Assembly: GCF_964355755.1 (NCBI RefSeq)
Contig: NC_092672.1
Location: 26,468,501 to 26,532,500 of the forward strand
DNA: 64,000 bases
Source: Antedon mediterranea
Lineage: Eukaryota; Echinodermata; Crinoidea; Comatulida; Antedonidae
Direction of reading: 5' to 3'
Each line of letters starts with the position of its first letter. Within the stretch, counting starts at the first letter, position 1. The position numbers and the translations under genes were made by a program. This document shows, piece by piece, positions 1-10,903 of the stretch. The notes beneath the pieces were generated by a model, which was not told the DNA's origin, searched no databases, and saw only the letters and a list, made by a program, of their open reading frames with translations.

Positions 1-209
1 ATCAATATTTTACTACTAAAATAACAAAATGCGATATTCTATTCTTCTTGTAATGTAGAATAATCCTTTAAAATATATCTAAACAAAATATGGGCTTCAC
101 CACTAGTACTGTAGTAAGATAGTTAATTCAGTACTGTATCTGTATTGATGAATTTAATTATTAATAATAATTTGTTTTGTTTCAGATAACTACTGTAAAA
201 AATAAAGCC

Positions 210-3200
210 ATGGCATCGCTTTCAACAACTGATATAGATAATTTAACCAAATCCCTACTATCAAATGACAATTTTTTAACAATCATTCAGAATGTAACTC
301 CAAATGCTCAACCTCAAACACATAGAAATACTACAAGAAGACCACACCAAGATCTAAATAGTGAAATGAATAGTTTATTTACCACACCAAGATCAAGAAA
401 TACCACCAGAAGAAGAACACAAGATAATTCAAGGTCTCGTTCATGCTCTAATTCTAGGCAAAACCAAAATTACTTCTACTTAAAAGAAGTCATTTTATTG
501 GATACATCATAAAGCGATCAAATACCCAGGGCAAATTACTATGGTAAACTAGATGAAAAAGGTTAGTTATTTATTATGATTATTATCCTAATCTACTATG
601 TATTTCAGTTTTTTATTCAATACTAAAAAAAAATATTGTTTCTTACAAATTTTTGTTTCAGAAAAGAAATCTTTTCTTTTTTGGCACATTCATTTAAAAA
701 AATGTATTTATAGTCTAAACATTTTAGGTAATGAACTTTTTTAAACAAAATTCCTTCCTAAAAGTCAATTGGGATTCATGAATAAATATATAAAAAAAAG
801 TATAGAATAGTGTCTTGAGTAAAAAATCAATTTATTTTTTTTTCAATCTTTTGAAAGTTGATAAACATTTTCAAGGTTCAACATGGCCTATTTATTTTTG
901 TCTGCATGAGAAATCATATTTACTGATTATGTATCATTAAATTTGCTTTTAACACTACAGGTCATGTTTATCATCATGTTGAACTAGAACAATGCATGAC
1001 AGCAAAAGAAGTTTACAAAAAATTGGAAAATATGTTTTCAGATATATTGGAAATTGAAAGTGATCCAATTAAGTAAGTTCTTTTGATTTATTTAAATTTA
1101 AAATAAAGTACTGTAACTGTAGTGAAAACTAAAATGTTAAATTTAGTTTACAAGCAATGTTGGATTTGCAAAAAAATATTTTGAATAAGTACATATTTTT
1201 GCTCAGCGAAAGTGGGATTCTGATTCTTTATTTTTGGTTACAAGCATGACTGATTCATGGAAACAACATTCCAGCTTCCTTTTCATCTTCAAAAGATTAA
1301 ACAAAATGCCTTGCAAAATCTTAACTTTGAGCTTTCAATATAATGTGATAGTACCAACATAAGAAGTTTGTTAACCTGTGTGCAATGATATGATGTACAG
1401 TTAAGATCAGAATAATTTTTGAAGCATTTACATACTCACTGTTGACTAATAATAATAACAGGATTTTTATAGCGCACATACCACTCAAGAGTGCTCAAGG
1501 CGCATAGTAGTTGATTTCTTATTGCAAGACTAGAACAATTTTCCATTTCTACAAGCAATCATTGGTCATTACAATATACATACCAGTACATATTCTGAAT
1601 GTTTTTAATAAATAACTATAATAATAAATGAACTGTACCTTGATATTTTGGTGCTGAGCATTCTAAGTCAGAAAAAAAAGAATGCCTTGTGTACAGCTTT
1701 CACCTCCCTTCAGTAAATGTTTTAAGTATAACATTTTGTCATCTACATTTTATAAATTATATCTTTTAGGTTTGAGTTTATGATTGGAATGGGTTCACGA
1801 TTAACTAAACTACGTTTAACTGATGATCAAGAAAGGAATGCACAGCTTTTGCATCGTTTATATGGAAACAAGAGGGTGTACTTGTTGCCTTCCCGAGATA
1901 TTGTTAGTACAACTAACAGTAACATTAGTGACTATTTATTACCTCTTAGTCCTACATCTGATGCAAAAGAAAGTGATACTGAAGTAAGATACATAACATA
2001 ACATTTTTGTTTATAACCGGTTTTGTCTAAATCTTTTCAGTGCAATTGTAAATGAATTAATTGTATTGTGGTATTATGATATGAGATTTTTTTTTTTTTT
2101 CAAGATTCAAAAGTTGTATTATAAATCTGAATTGTCAATTCAATTCAAATAAAGATTTATTTCTTCCAAGTAAAATTAAAAAAACATTTCTTTTTATTTT
2201 CAAATTATTTGTGAAATTATAAAAGAATAAAAATATAAGAAATGTCTAAAAAATGTTAATGAAAGCGGCAAAAAAAGCTAGAAATATTTATAATGTATGG
2301 AACATACTGTATGCAAACAAGTTATTTGCAGTTATCAGTATATGGTATCTACAATCTGTTAGAGTAATATACAATAGTATTACATGTACAACATGAATGA
2401 TGAATGTATTTATTATTTAATTTTATTATTCATATGTAGGTTGTAGACTCAATACAGTGTGTAAACTGTTACAAAATGATTTCCAGTACTGAAAAACACC
2501 ACTGTAACGGTGGAAGTTCACAGCCTAGAGGTGCAAATGAGTGTTCAAGGCAAACTTTAGATTTGTCTAATAAGCAGAGTGTGAGATCATATATATATGA
2601 AATGTTCCCAAACCAGTCGACTAAGAGTATTGAAGACGCACTTAACTTGGCTGACGTTAATGATGCCATCGACCTTCTCACAAACAACATCTCGAAGGAG
2701 GAATGCATAAAGAGCTTTAAAAAAAAGTGTTTGGAAGAAACAGAACATCTTCAAATTAGAAGGAATGAACTGTGGCGTGATGGAGTCCTGTTCTACAAAA
2801 AAAGTTTGGCCGAAAAATCAATGTTAACAAAAAAACTGTGCATTGAGTTCACAGGAGAAGAGGGCGTAGATGGTGGGGCCCTTAGTATAGATTTTTTTGA
2901 CACATTTTTCAAAGAGTCCATTAATCGTTTGTTTGACAAGACTGACGTTGGTTTTATTCCAAATCGTTCAGGAAACAATCTAGTTCCCTTTAAGATTCTG
3001 GGGTTGGCAATTTCGCATAGTTTGTTACATGGTGGGCCACCATTTCCAAATCTACCTATGTGGGCCTATTTATATATTGCAGGAAAACCAGAAGAGGAAA
3101 TAGATTCTATATTGTCAGGGCATCAACCCAAAGAAATAATCCCATTAAATGCAGCAACTGCCAATTTGTTGGCTTTTTTGAATGGATTGGATAATTGTAA

Positions 3201-3798
3201 GAGCACAGAAGAGATAGATAACCTTATGGATGAATCAGCAGAGGGGCCAGCCTATGAGCAGTTAATCAATTCAAGTCAATGGCCAGTTGAATGTAAAATT
3301 TCAATTGAAAATGTTGAAACATTAAAAAGTATGCTAATCAGAGATGAAGTAGTTGGCAAACGAGAGAAGCAACTACGAAGCATAAGAGATGGCCTTCAGT
3401 ATACAGAACTTATGCCATTCATTGAAAGATGCGATGAAATGTGTTCTATTTTCCTAATGAAACATGTGGATATGACACCCGAGTTGATGGTAGACATAGT
3501 AGAGTGGGATACTCTGGAGAATGTTCATAAAGAGAAAGAGTGGTTACGGGAAGCAATTAATGAGATGTCATGCCAAGAATTAACATGTATGCTAAAATTT
3601 TGTACCAGCTTTACACAGTTCGACAATATTAATAAGCCAAGAATATACCTGGAAAAGAAAGATGACAGGATGTGGCCAGAATCATCTGTTTGTACGTCGA
3701 CTTTATTTTTACCTTTAGGGTATACCAACAAAGATGAGTTCAAATCTTGCATAAAAAGTGCTTTTAAATATGGGCATGAAGGCTTTGGAAGATTATAA
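210..3798 (+). CDS. HECT-domain E3 ubiquitin ligase-like protein, 4 exons, one in-frame stop
   Basis: Exons 186-561 (ATG at 210 after a TTTCAG acceptor), 961-1072, 1770-1983 and 2440-3798 join in a consistent frame with canonical GT/AG borders, giving 678 codons before the terminal stop. The C-terminal ~360 residues are a HECT domain. It begins near RRNELWRDGVLFYKK, then ...CIEFTGEEGVDGGALSIDFF (the E-x-x-x-DGG signature), and ends with SVCTSTLFLPLGY...GHEGFG, where the Cys (codon 3691-3693, about residue 644) sits at the catalytic thioester position. HECT ligases accept ubiquitin from an E2 on that Cys and pass it to a substrate. The N-terminal part is low in complexity (Thr/Arg/Asn-rich, 230-480) and then reads FYLKEVILLD, as I recall from invertebrate and fish G2E3-like HECT proteins. 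Oddity: codon 101 (510-512) is TAA, and the frame resumes exactly as SDQIPRANYYGKLDEKG. The gene may be a recent pseudogene, an allele, or a base-call error. Confidence 0.78.
1446..1510 (-). repeat. Fragment of tRNA-derived SINE family A (tail end)
   Basis: An (AAT)n stretch followed by GGATTTTTATAGCGCACAT and GTGCTCAAGGCGC matches the tail half of the SINE copies at 5690-5863 and 20369-20680. It lies in intron 2 of the HECT gene. Confidence 0.55.
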
Positions 3799-5689
3799 CA
3801 GAATTATAGCATTGTTTTCTCAAACCAAAAATGTTGTTGATAGCTGATCTTATTCAATTGTTATGTTTCTTTGAATGCTTGAGCATTAAGGCTTTAGACA
3901 ATTTAGTTTTTACTGTAGCAATAATAGCTTTAAAATGTTTAGTAATTAAGTGCTAACATGTTTAATACAATAATGACATTCAGTTTTGTTATTGTTAATA
4001 TGTTTTTATTGTTTTAATCAAGCTTAATTCAAAGTCTTAATTCCAATTTAAAAAAAAAATATTTTGCAATTAGTGGCTACATTTTTTTAAACAATTTTTG
4101 TTTAATAGATTTGTTGGGAAACACAATCATAAAGTTAATTTTATCACATACAGTGGTAGTTATATTTTGAACACCAGTTTTAACATAGTTACATGTATGT
4201 TTTAATGATGGAGGGTTTTATTCTTAAATCACATTTAAATAATTATATAATATTGAGAGTTTTTTTCCCTAAAAATCATATTATGAATTGCTCATTTATG
4301 TCAGACTTCAATACTTGATTTTTATGTATAGAAATTGATTTTCTACTGCATCTTAAATGTATAAAGATAATTTCATGTTAAATATCTTCAATGCTTGTTA
4401 CTTTCATTCATTTAATACCATGTACCACATTTTTTTTCCTGGTACTTTTATACTTGAAATGCATATAAACTATACTTTGGTAATGTTTGGGTTACTTATA
4501 AACCAAAGGAGGCATTTCTATTGAAAAAAAAAATTTGGTTTAGAATAAAAGAACAGCCTCTATAATAATCTATTTCTTTGCACTTATGGGTATGTTAAAT
4601 AATTCCACAGAAATTTTACTTAACAACATGCTTCTTGTTATTAGATTAAAAACTGATTTTATAACGTATTTATAGTATGGTACCTTCATGGAGTTTGGCA
4701 TACTTTTTAAAGTTTGTGATTGTATTTGAAACAATTAAACACTGCATTAAAAGTATTTTTGAGTCTCTTATTTTGTTGTTTGTTTGAACTTATTGAAAGT
4801 ATACCACTGCAAAAACAAGGTCACAAAGGTTAATTTTGGAAGTTGATGCGACAAATAATATTAGTATACTATACGAATCATGTACGTGTGTAATTATATT
4901 TTTAGGTGATCATTTAGAATAAAATGATCATCTATTATTATTGTATGAAATCTTTATTGTTATTTTTTTTCTTTTTATTGTTTCTGTACACTATTTTGTG
5001 TAACAATTATCTCAAAAAGTTCACTCATCTGTGACGTAATTTATACGCAATTTTGTGAAATCACATTATCGATCATATCTCTATATTACTTGTAATCACA
5101 TGTCAATAAAATTTACTATACATAAACTGCATGTCAAGGGTAAAAAGAATAGCAAATAAAATAAAAATTAATAGTGAAATCGCGCGTTAAAAATTTAAAA
5201 AGCTCAAGATTACATTCACCAAATTTGAGTCTATTCCGACTTTAAATAACGCTATACGAGCAGGTTAAAAAATGACAAAATGCGCACATTAATTGCACAA
5301 AAGTGTCAAAAACGGTAAAAAATAAGGCCTTATAATATATAAATATAACTCTTCAGAATGGACGCTTACCCCCATTTTTTTAAACTGATTATGGAAGCCA
5401 ATGAGTTGGAGTTATGAATGCATCATGTACATATTAGACGTACAAAATTATATGATGTCATCATTTGGCCACAAGAATAACAAAAATTGGATTTTTTTCG
5501 TTTCATCTTAGACAATCATATTGAACAGGGGGCATCTCGCTTATCTGTGATCGATTTTCTTTAAATTTTTAATATTCTACCTCAACCAATTATGTTACTC
5601 ATGAGTTGCCAACATTTCCATTTAGATGATTTCATCATGTCTAAAAATTTAAATAACGCTGATTACGTAATTTAATAATAATAATATAA
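3799..5689. other. HECT 3' UTR and intergenic DNA, no gene seen
   Basis: AT-rich sequence without convincing coding capacity. A stretch at about 5348-5480 is weakly similar to 27195-27330 (both contain CTCTTCA-AATGG-CG-AA-CCCCCA followed by TTTTAAA), suggesting an old dispersed repeat. Confidence 0.5.
4544..4549 (+). terminator. Candidate poly(A) signal of the HECT gene
   Basis: AATAAA lies about 750 bases after the HECT stop codon and is followed by an A/T-rich stretch. No closer canonical hexamer was noticed, so the 3' UTR would be about 0.75 kb. This is inferred from the hexamer alone. Confidence 0.35.
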
Positions 5690-5863
5690 TAATACCAGAT
5701 TTATATAGCGCCCTTTTCATGAGTAATCATGCTCAAAGGCGCTTTACAAGCATTATTACCCCAGTATTTTTTGGGATCAAACACGTATGGAAACATACTC
5801 CCATAATGCAGCCGGTAACCAGCGCAGTTGTGTCTAAGAGTATCTTGCCTACGGATACAAACA
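5690..5863 (-). repeat. SINE family A, truncated copy
   Basis: The segment from (ATA)n-CCAGATTTATATAGCGCC through ATCAAACACGTATGGAAAC to CTTGCCTACGGATACAAACAATGC matches the copy at 20369-20680. It lacks a central block and the whole tRNA-like head. The match stops exactly where the 62-bp inverted repeat arm begins at 5864. Confidence 0.7.
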
Positions 5864-5925
5864 ATGCTAAATAAGTCAGTAAAACCACAATTAGCAAAAT
5901 TTATTTTCATTTATCCACTATAAAC
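5864..5925 (+). repeat. Left arm of a perfect 62-bp inverted repeat pair
   Basis: All 62 bases are the reverse complement of 6679-6740. The match ends abruptly on both sides apart from one inner base. A 753-base AT-rich spacer separates the arms. The arms may be the ends of a short non-autonomous element or the product of a local inverted duplication. No convincing target-site duplication was found. Confidence 0.85.
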
Positions 5926-6678
5926 TTATAATGCAATGCAATTTCACCTACAATGGATATTTGAATACCTTGCAGCTCTTTTGAAATAAGTTGACCTTGA
6001 TTTTTATAACTTATTATGAGAGCTTGTAAAATGTAGATATGAATTTATTTAAAAATTAGGTCTATCGGATGTTGTAACGTTATCATATGGCCAGTTGAAG
6101 TTAAAAAGTAGTTTTTTTATCTCTTTCGTCAAAGTTATACAAATTTTAAAGAGCGTGCACCACGCTTCTACGTGACAAATTTTCTTCCAATTGTTATATT
6201 TTATTGCTCAATTCATTATCTTTCGATATTGTTATCCACAAGTTTTTTTTGATAATGTTATCAATGCCAAAAAATTAGAACATGATGTGTGTCCGTAATT
6301 TCACCAATGCTACACGGTATATAGATATACAGTATATACTGTACTTAATGTATATGGCATATAATAGACACAACTCAGCACTATATAAGCGTATAATAGG
6401 AAGGCATACATCAACATGTTCCGATCGTATGTTAACATACGTGCATGTTTAAAAAATATTAATGTCAATAAAATTATAAAAATGATCAACAATAATTCGT
6501 CAAAGTTAAATTAATTTCTAGTTTTTTTTACATCTATATTGAAAATTTGTTTAGAAGCAATAAAAATCAATTTGTGGGTAATAGGGGCAGACGCAGGGGT
6601 GTTGCCTGGGCAATTCCTTCTTTCTGCAAATTTCAATATTTTTTTCTGGAGTGTTGTTTAGGCAACACTGTTTATACA

Positions 6679-6740
6679 GTTTATAGTGGATAAATGAAAA
6701 TAAATTTTGCTAATTGTGGTTTTACTGACTTATTTAGCAT
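6679..6740 (-). repeat. Right arm of the perfect 62-bp inverted repeat pair
   Basis: Exact reverse complement of 5864-5925. Absence of any mismatch in AT-rich non-coding DNA implies a recent origin or ongoing gene conversion between the arms. Confidence 0.85.
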
Positions 6741-7820
6741 TTATTTCAAAATAATACAATTACTGTAAACGTTTTGCTCAATATATTTATAGCAGCAGCC
6801 TCTTATTTTTTGTTTAGCTTTTTAAAATTATGATTTGATAATAAATAATTTGTACTCATTATAATTGCTAATTAATTAATTTCCGGCCATCTAGTGGTGT
6901 AATTAAAAACAATTTGCATCGCTCCTCTATGGGCCAAATATGTGGTTTTGCGGCTGGACTCTTCTTGGCCAACACCCTTAAAATAGTCCTCTGCGACCAC
7001 CCCTGTTAAAATTGCATGTTGCAAATCTAGCCAAAATACAATTGATTTTAAATAGCTTGGATCAGCTCTGTATTTGTTTTGCATTGGGAAATCTGTAACA
7101 TTCACAACAAATATAGTTTTTACTATAAAAAAAATCATGTCATTCACATTTTGTTAATATAAATTTATTTATGGATAAGTTTCTAGCCACAGTACAATTG
7201 AGTTTAGATGAGCTCAGCTCTACCTTTTGTTTGAAGGCTCTGTGTTCACTGTACGTTATTAATATAGCTATCATAAAAATTAGAGTTTTTACACCAAAAA
7301 ACTGTTAAAAATCATGTTACTGTATTTATTTAAATAAACACCGGAGGATTGTTATGAGTGCAAAGCACTATCCAATCGTATGCTACACCTCAAACAATAT
7401 AAATTATAATATAAAATAAAACTAAACAATAGATTAAAGCAACAACAAAAAATTTATTTACAGTTCAAATGTTTCATGTGTACAGAAAAAAGCTGCTTAA
7501 TATAACATTGGAGAGCTGTCGCAAATATGTTGAAAATAATAAGAATGTTCTTTTGGAATATCTTGCCATACACAGAGACAATTATTATAATAAATATTAG
7601 AAAAACTAACTCTCTCGTCCATAGAAAGTAAATTTAAATTACCCATTGCACAAAGTTGTATTTGTGCTACAGTAGTATTATATTTTTTCAAAAAAGAAAA
7701 CCAGACTCTAGTGGTCCTACGGAAACCGGTGAAAAGTCTCATTAGAATCAATGTTTGTTAATTTCTAGGGTTGTTTACTATCACTGATCAGAGATAGTTA
7801 CTAAATGGTTGTTTAGGGGT
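6741..7820. other. Intergenic, two short uncharacterised minus-strand ORFs
   Basis: Minus-strand ORFs of 91 codons (7147-6872) and 84 codons (7751-7497) are present. Neither shows a motif I recognise. The second lies just 3' of the integrase-like pseudogene and could be decayed element sequence. Nothing firm can be called here. Confidence 0.3.
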
Positions 7821-9665
7821 TTACATCATGCCTTCCACTATATGAACTAAATTGACATAAATGTCTATACACTGGTCAACATCTGCTTTATTAGCACCTA
7901 GTGCATATGATTTAATAAATTGTTCTTGGTTGTTGGTTAATGGCAATTGTATATATGGAACAACAATCTGTTCATTATTGTTGTCATCAACAGCTTGTGG
8001 CCCATCTTCATCAATTCCATAATTGTGAATTAGATCTTGATATTCTTCAGGATTGGTAAATGCATAAGCATTTAATCCCATATGCCAAAGTTGATTCGGT
8101 GAAAGATTATGTTCGCTACTCATGGGATGGTCATTCCAATTGCCTTCCATCTCTCTTAATGAATCATTAATGAGACTTAAAAATACAGAATGAAGGCAAT
8201 ACATGTAAATATGAATCTGGTTTAAGGGATCAAGAATTCCCAAATTTTCCATTTAGTTAAATATACCTTGAAATTGTTTAACAACAGTTTGTTTGACATC
8301 CAGCCACAGCCTTTCAATTCTTTGATTGTGAACTGATGAACCTGTTATATGGCTGCCACGATTTAAGCCTCTATTGCTTAACATAAAGCGAGCGACCAAT
8401 ACATTCTCGCCTCCTTTATCAGATCTGACTCGTGATGGTAAACCATGCTGTCCAACAGCTTCTTGAAATAGCTGAAGAACACTCTCTGCTTTGTTATTTG
8501 TGCAACATCTACAGTAAGATAAACAATCTTGCGTGAATATCCATCAATGCCTCCTAATATGACAAAGTTCCAGCGAATTAACTTATGATGGCCATCGATG
8601 TGCCTGTAAAACAAAACAAATTGGCTACTCTCTTGAATCATGCATAATAAACTTTTTGTACTGACATACATTGTTAATGTTACATGTGTATATTTTCTTA
8701 TCAATTATATGTACAGTACCTCAACAATAATTCATGCAAATAAGTATTATGGGCAACTTATTATTCACATCTTAAAAAAGTTCATACTTTTTTTAAATCT
8801 GCTAAATATACTGTATTTATTATTGTTAGTAAAAACATCTACCGTATACTGTAATCCTTACCATAAACTATTTGGACTTGCAACATTGTAAACTCTTCTT
8901 ATAACAGATCTGGTTCGCCTTAATGATCTATTGATTGGGTCAACCTCCATTATAGCATCCCGAATTAGACTTCTCTGAACATGTATACGCCTTCTTCTTA
9001 ATCCACCAATAATTAATGTTTCTCCAGCATCAGGCAATAAAATCAATATTCTTCTTACTTCATTTAAAAGCTGATCTCTTGAAATATTTGAATAGTAGTT
9101 TCTAGTAGAGTTAGGCTGGGAAACGGGCAAACCATATAATCTTCTTCTTCTTCGAAGTGTATCAACAGAAATCCCTAATTGATGTGCAACAATTTTCCAA
9201 CTATGAAATATTTCAAATAGTTCTTCAATATTCTCTTTATTAACTATAATCCTTGGTCGCCCATTAGATGTTTGTTCAGTTTGATGCGATGCAAACCACC
9301 TATGATGATCATGATTTCCGTTTATTCTTTCATTTCATTTCATTTTTTCATTTCTTTATTCGACAACAAGCGGTCCAGGGATTGCGACAGCAACAGAGCA
9401 CCATAACACATTTGTGTCCGCAATCCCTTTCATCATATGAGGCAAAAATAGAGTTTAATTCAGTAGAAAGTATAACAAATTGTTCAATGGTATCTAGAGG
9501 AACATCACTTTCTTGTAACCTTCTTAAAAAATTATTAAATAAAATGTTTAAATTCTCAATCCTAAGATGCCAGTTTTCAAGCACATTAATATTGTCAGAT
9601 ATAAGACCTCTTTGCGCCTGGCATAAAGTTCCTGGTAATTCTCTGATAATTTGCAGTAAATCCAT
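7821..9665 (-). pseudogene. Transposon-type integrase-core (rve/DDE) gene, disrupted
   Basis: Read right to left. An ATG at 9665-9663 follows a minus-strand acceptor near 9680 and opens with MDLLQIIRELPGTL. The protein continues through a helix-turn-helix-like segment (GISVDTLRRRRRLYGLP, about 9190-9120). An intron at about 8858-8605 rebuilds ...[17 protein letters not shown]. The integrase core follows with GGIDGYSR, the DD-type segment [14 protein letters not shown], and [12 protein letters not shown], then a 143-codon acidic tail ending at 7821. This architecture is widespread in invertebrate and fish genomes, where I recall it as transposon-derived, with strand-transfer nuclease ancestry. 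Three lesions are visible. A 100-bp retroposon-tail insertion lies at 9334-9433. A frameshift follows KIVYLT at about 8530-8520. A TAA lies between QFQGIFN and MENLGILDP near 8255. Removing the insertion would restore SYDER|INGNHDHHRWF in frame. Confidence 0.8.
9334..9433 (-). mobile_element. 5'-truncated LINE/retroposon tail with 7-bp target duplication
   Basis: CTTTCAT occurs at 9327-9333 and 9427-9433. Between the two copies is a foreign 93-base segment. On the minus strand it ends in GAATAAAG and then an (AAATG)n tail, typical of a CR1/L2-like LINE 3' end. It sits inside the first coding exon of the integrase-core gene and shifts its frame (100 bases added). Confidence 0.7.
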
Positions 9666-9734
9666 GGTAAATGCCTGTTCTGAAATAAAAATATGTACAA
9701 ATTAATTCTTAAAATTTGATTTGAAATAAGAATT

Positions 9735-10245
9735 ATTATTAGCTAGCTAGCCTAGGGCCTTTAGTAGGCCTACTAGTACTACTACTACGGCCGAGTCTAT
9801 GTATGGTCTTCAGGGAGGCTATATTTATTATAAGCTAGTACTAGCCTACTAGGGCCTATAGGCCTAGAAGGCTAGTAGTAGAAGGACTAGGCCTAGGGCC
9901 TAGTACTATAGTAGTCTAGGCCTGCCTACTATAGCTAACTAGGCCTAGCTAGTAAAGACCTAGCCTATAGGCCTGCTAGGTAGGCAAGAGGTAGGCCTAG
10001 CCTAGCAGTTAGTGGGCATAAAGCCTAGCTAGGTCTTTGGTTAGTTTAGTAGGCTCCTTGCTTGAGAGCTAGCCTATATAGGCCTAGCCCTATTTAGGCC
10101 CAGGGCTTAGGAAGTCCTACTGGCTAGTAGGCTAAGAGGCCTAGGCCTAGCCTAGGCTAGGTCTAGGCCCCTACTTCTACTAAACTACACAGGCTAGCCT
10201 AGGTAGGCCTAACTAGTATAGCCTCTAGTAGTAGTAGGCTAGCTG
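9735..10245. repeat. AGGCCTA/CTAG-rich low-complexity tract
   Basis: About 500 bases built almost only from the short palindromes AGGCCT, CTAG and TAGGCCTA in irregular order. The same motif is scattered elsewhere (for example 26660-26910 and 31085-31135), but nowhere else as densely. Confidence 0.8.
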
Positions 10246-10482
10246 TTTCATTCTTTTCTTTTAATAACGGAATTGGGTCTTTATTTATAGGCGCGAGGCC
10301 TAGGCTAAATATTGTATTGTAATACATACCTACCACTCTTAGTGACTTAGTATAGTCCGGCCTAGTTATTATATAATTTAGTAGACGACCGACAACAGTG
10401 TTTCGCCGTCGCTTTTCAATATAATAATCAAAACTCCCAAAACGCCAATGCTATAACGATAAAAAGGAAATAAATATACCAT

Positions 10483-10498
10483 CGGCGGCCGGCCGCCG
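10483..10498. promoter_or_regulatory. 16-bp perfect GC palindrome upstream of the receptor gene
   Basis: CGGCGGCCGGCCGCCG is a perfect palindrome inside an outer inverted pair TATACCAT...ATGGTATA (about 10475-10525). It is a GC-rich, CpG-rich island in AT-rich DNA between the integrase pseudogene and the receptor. A promoter role is only an inference from position. Confidence 0.3.
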
Positions 10499-10597
10499 GA
10501 CAGATAGCCCTTTTCCATGGTATACCCCTCTCGAGAAATGGTATGGTCTTCACGCTTGATTAGAGATCTCTAACCAAGCGTTACAAGTATACATTCC

Positions 10598-10685
10598 TTG
10601 TTACAACTACATTTTAAAAGTGTACAACTACATTTTAAAGTGTACAACTACATTTTAAAAGTGTACAACTACGTTTTACAATTAC
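10598..10685 (+). repeat. Short tandem repeat, ~18-19 bp unit x4-5
   Basis: Repeats of the unit GTGTACAACTACATTTTAA with small length changes, followed to about 10830 by (AC)n and ACATTTT-rich sequence. Confidence 0.75.
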
Positions 10686-10903
10686 AAACATGCATTTTAC
10701 AAATACAAACACATTTTTAGGTTTACAAATACATTTTGCAATTACACACACACACATTTCAAATGTACACATACATTTTTCACCTAGAACACACATACAC
10801 ACACATTTTTTAGCTACACATTTGTGTTTAACACAAATATACTTTTGCTGCTTATGGCGCCCCATACGATACGATACTGATACATTTTTTTTTTCAGGAG
10901 GCC

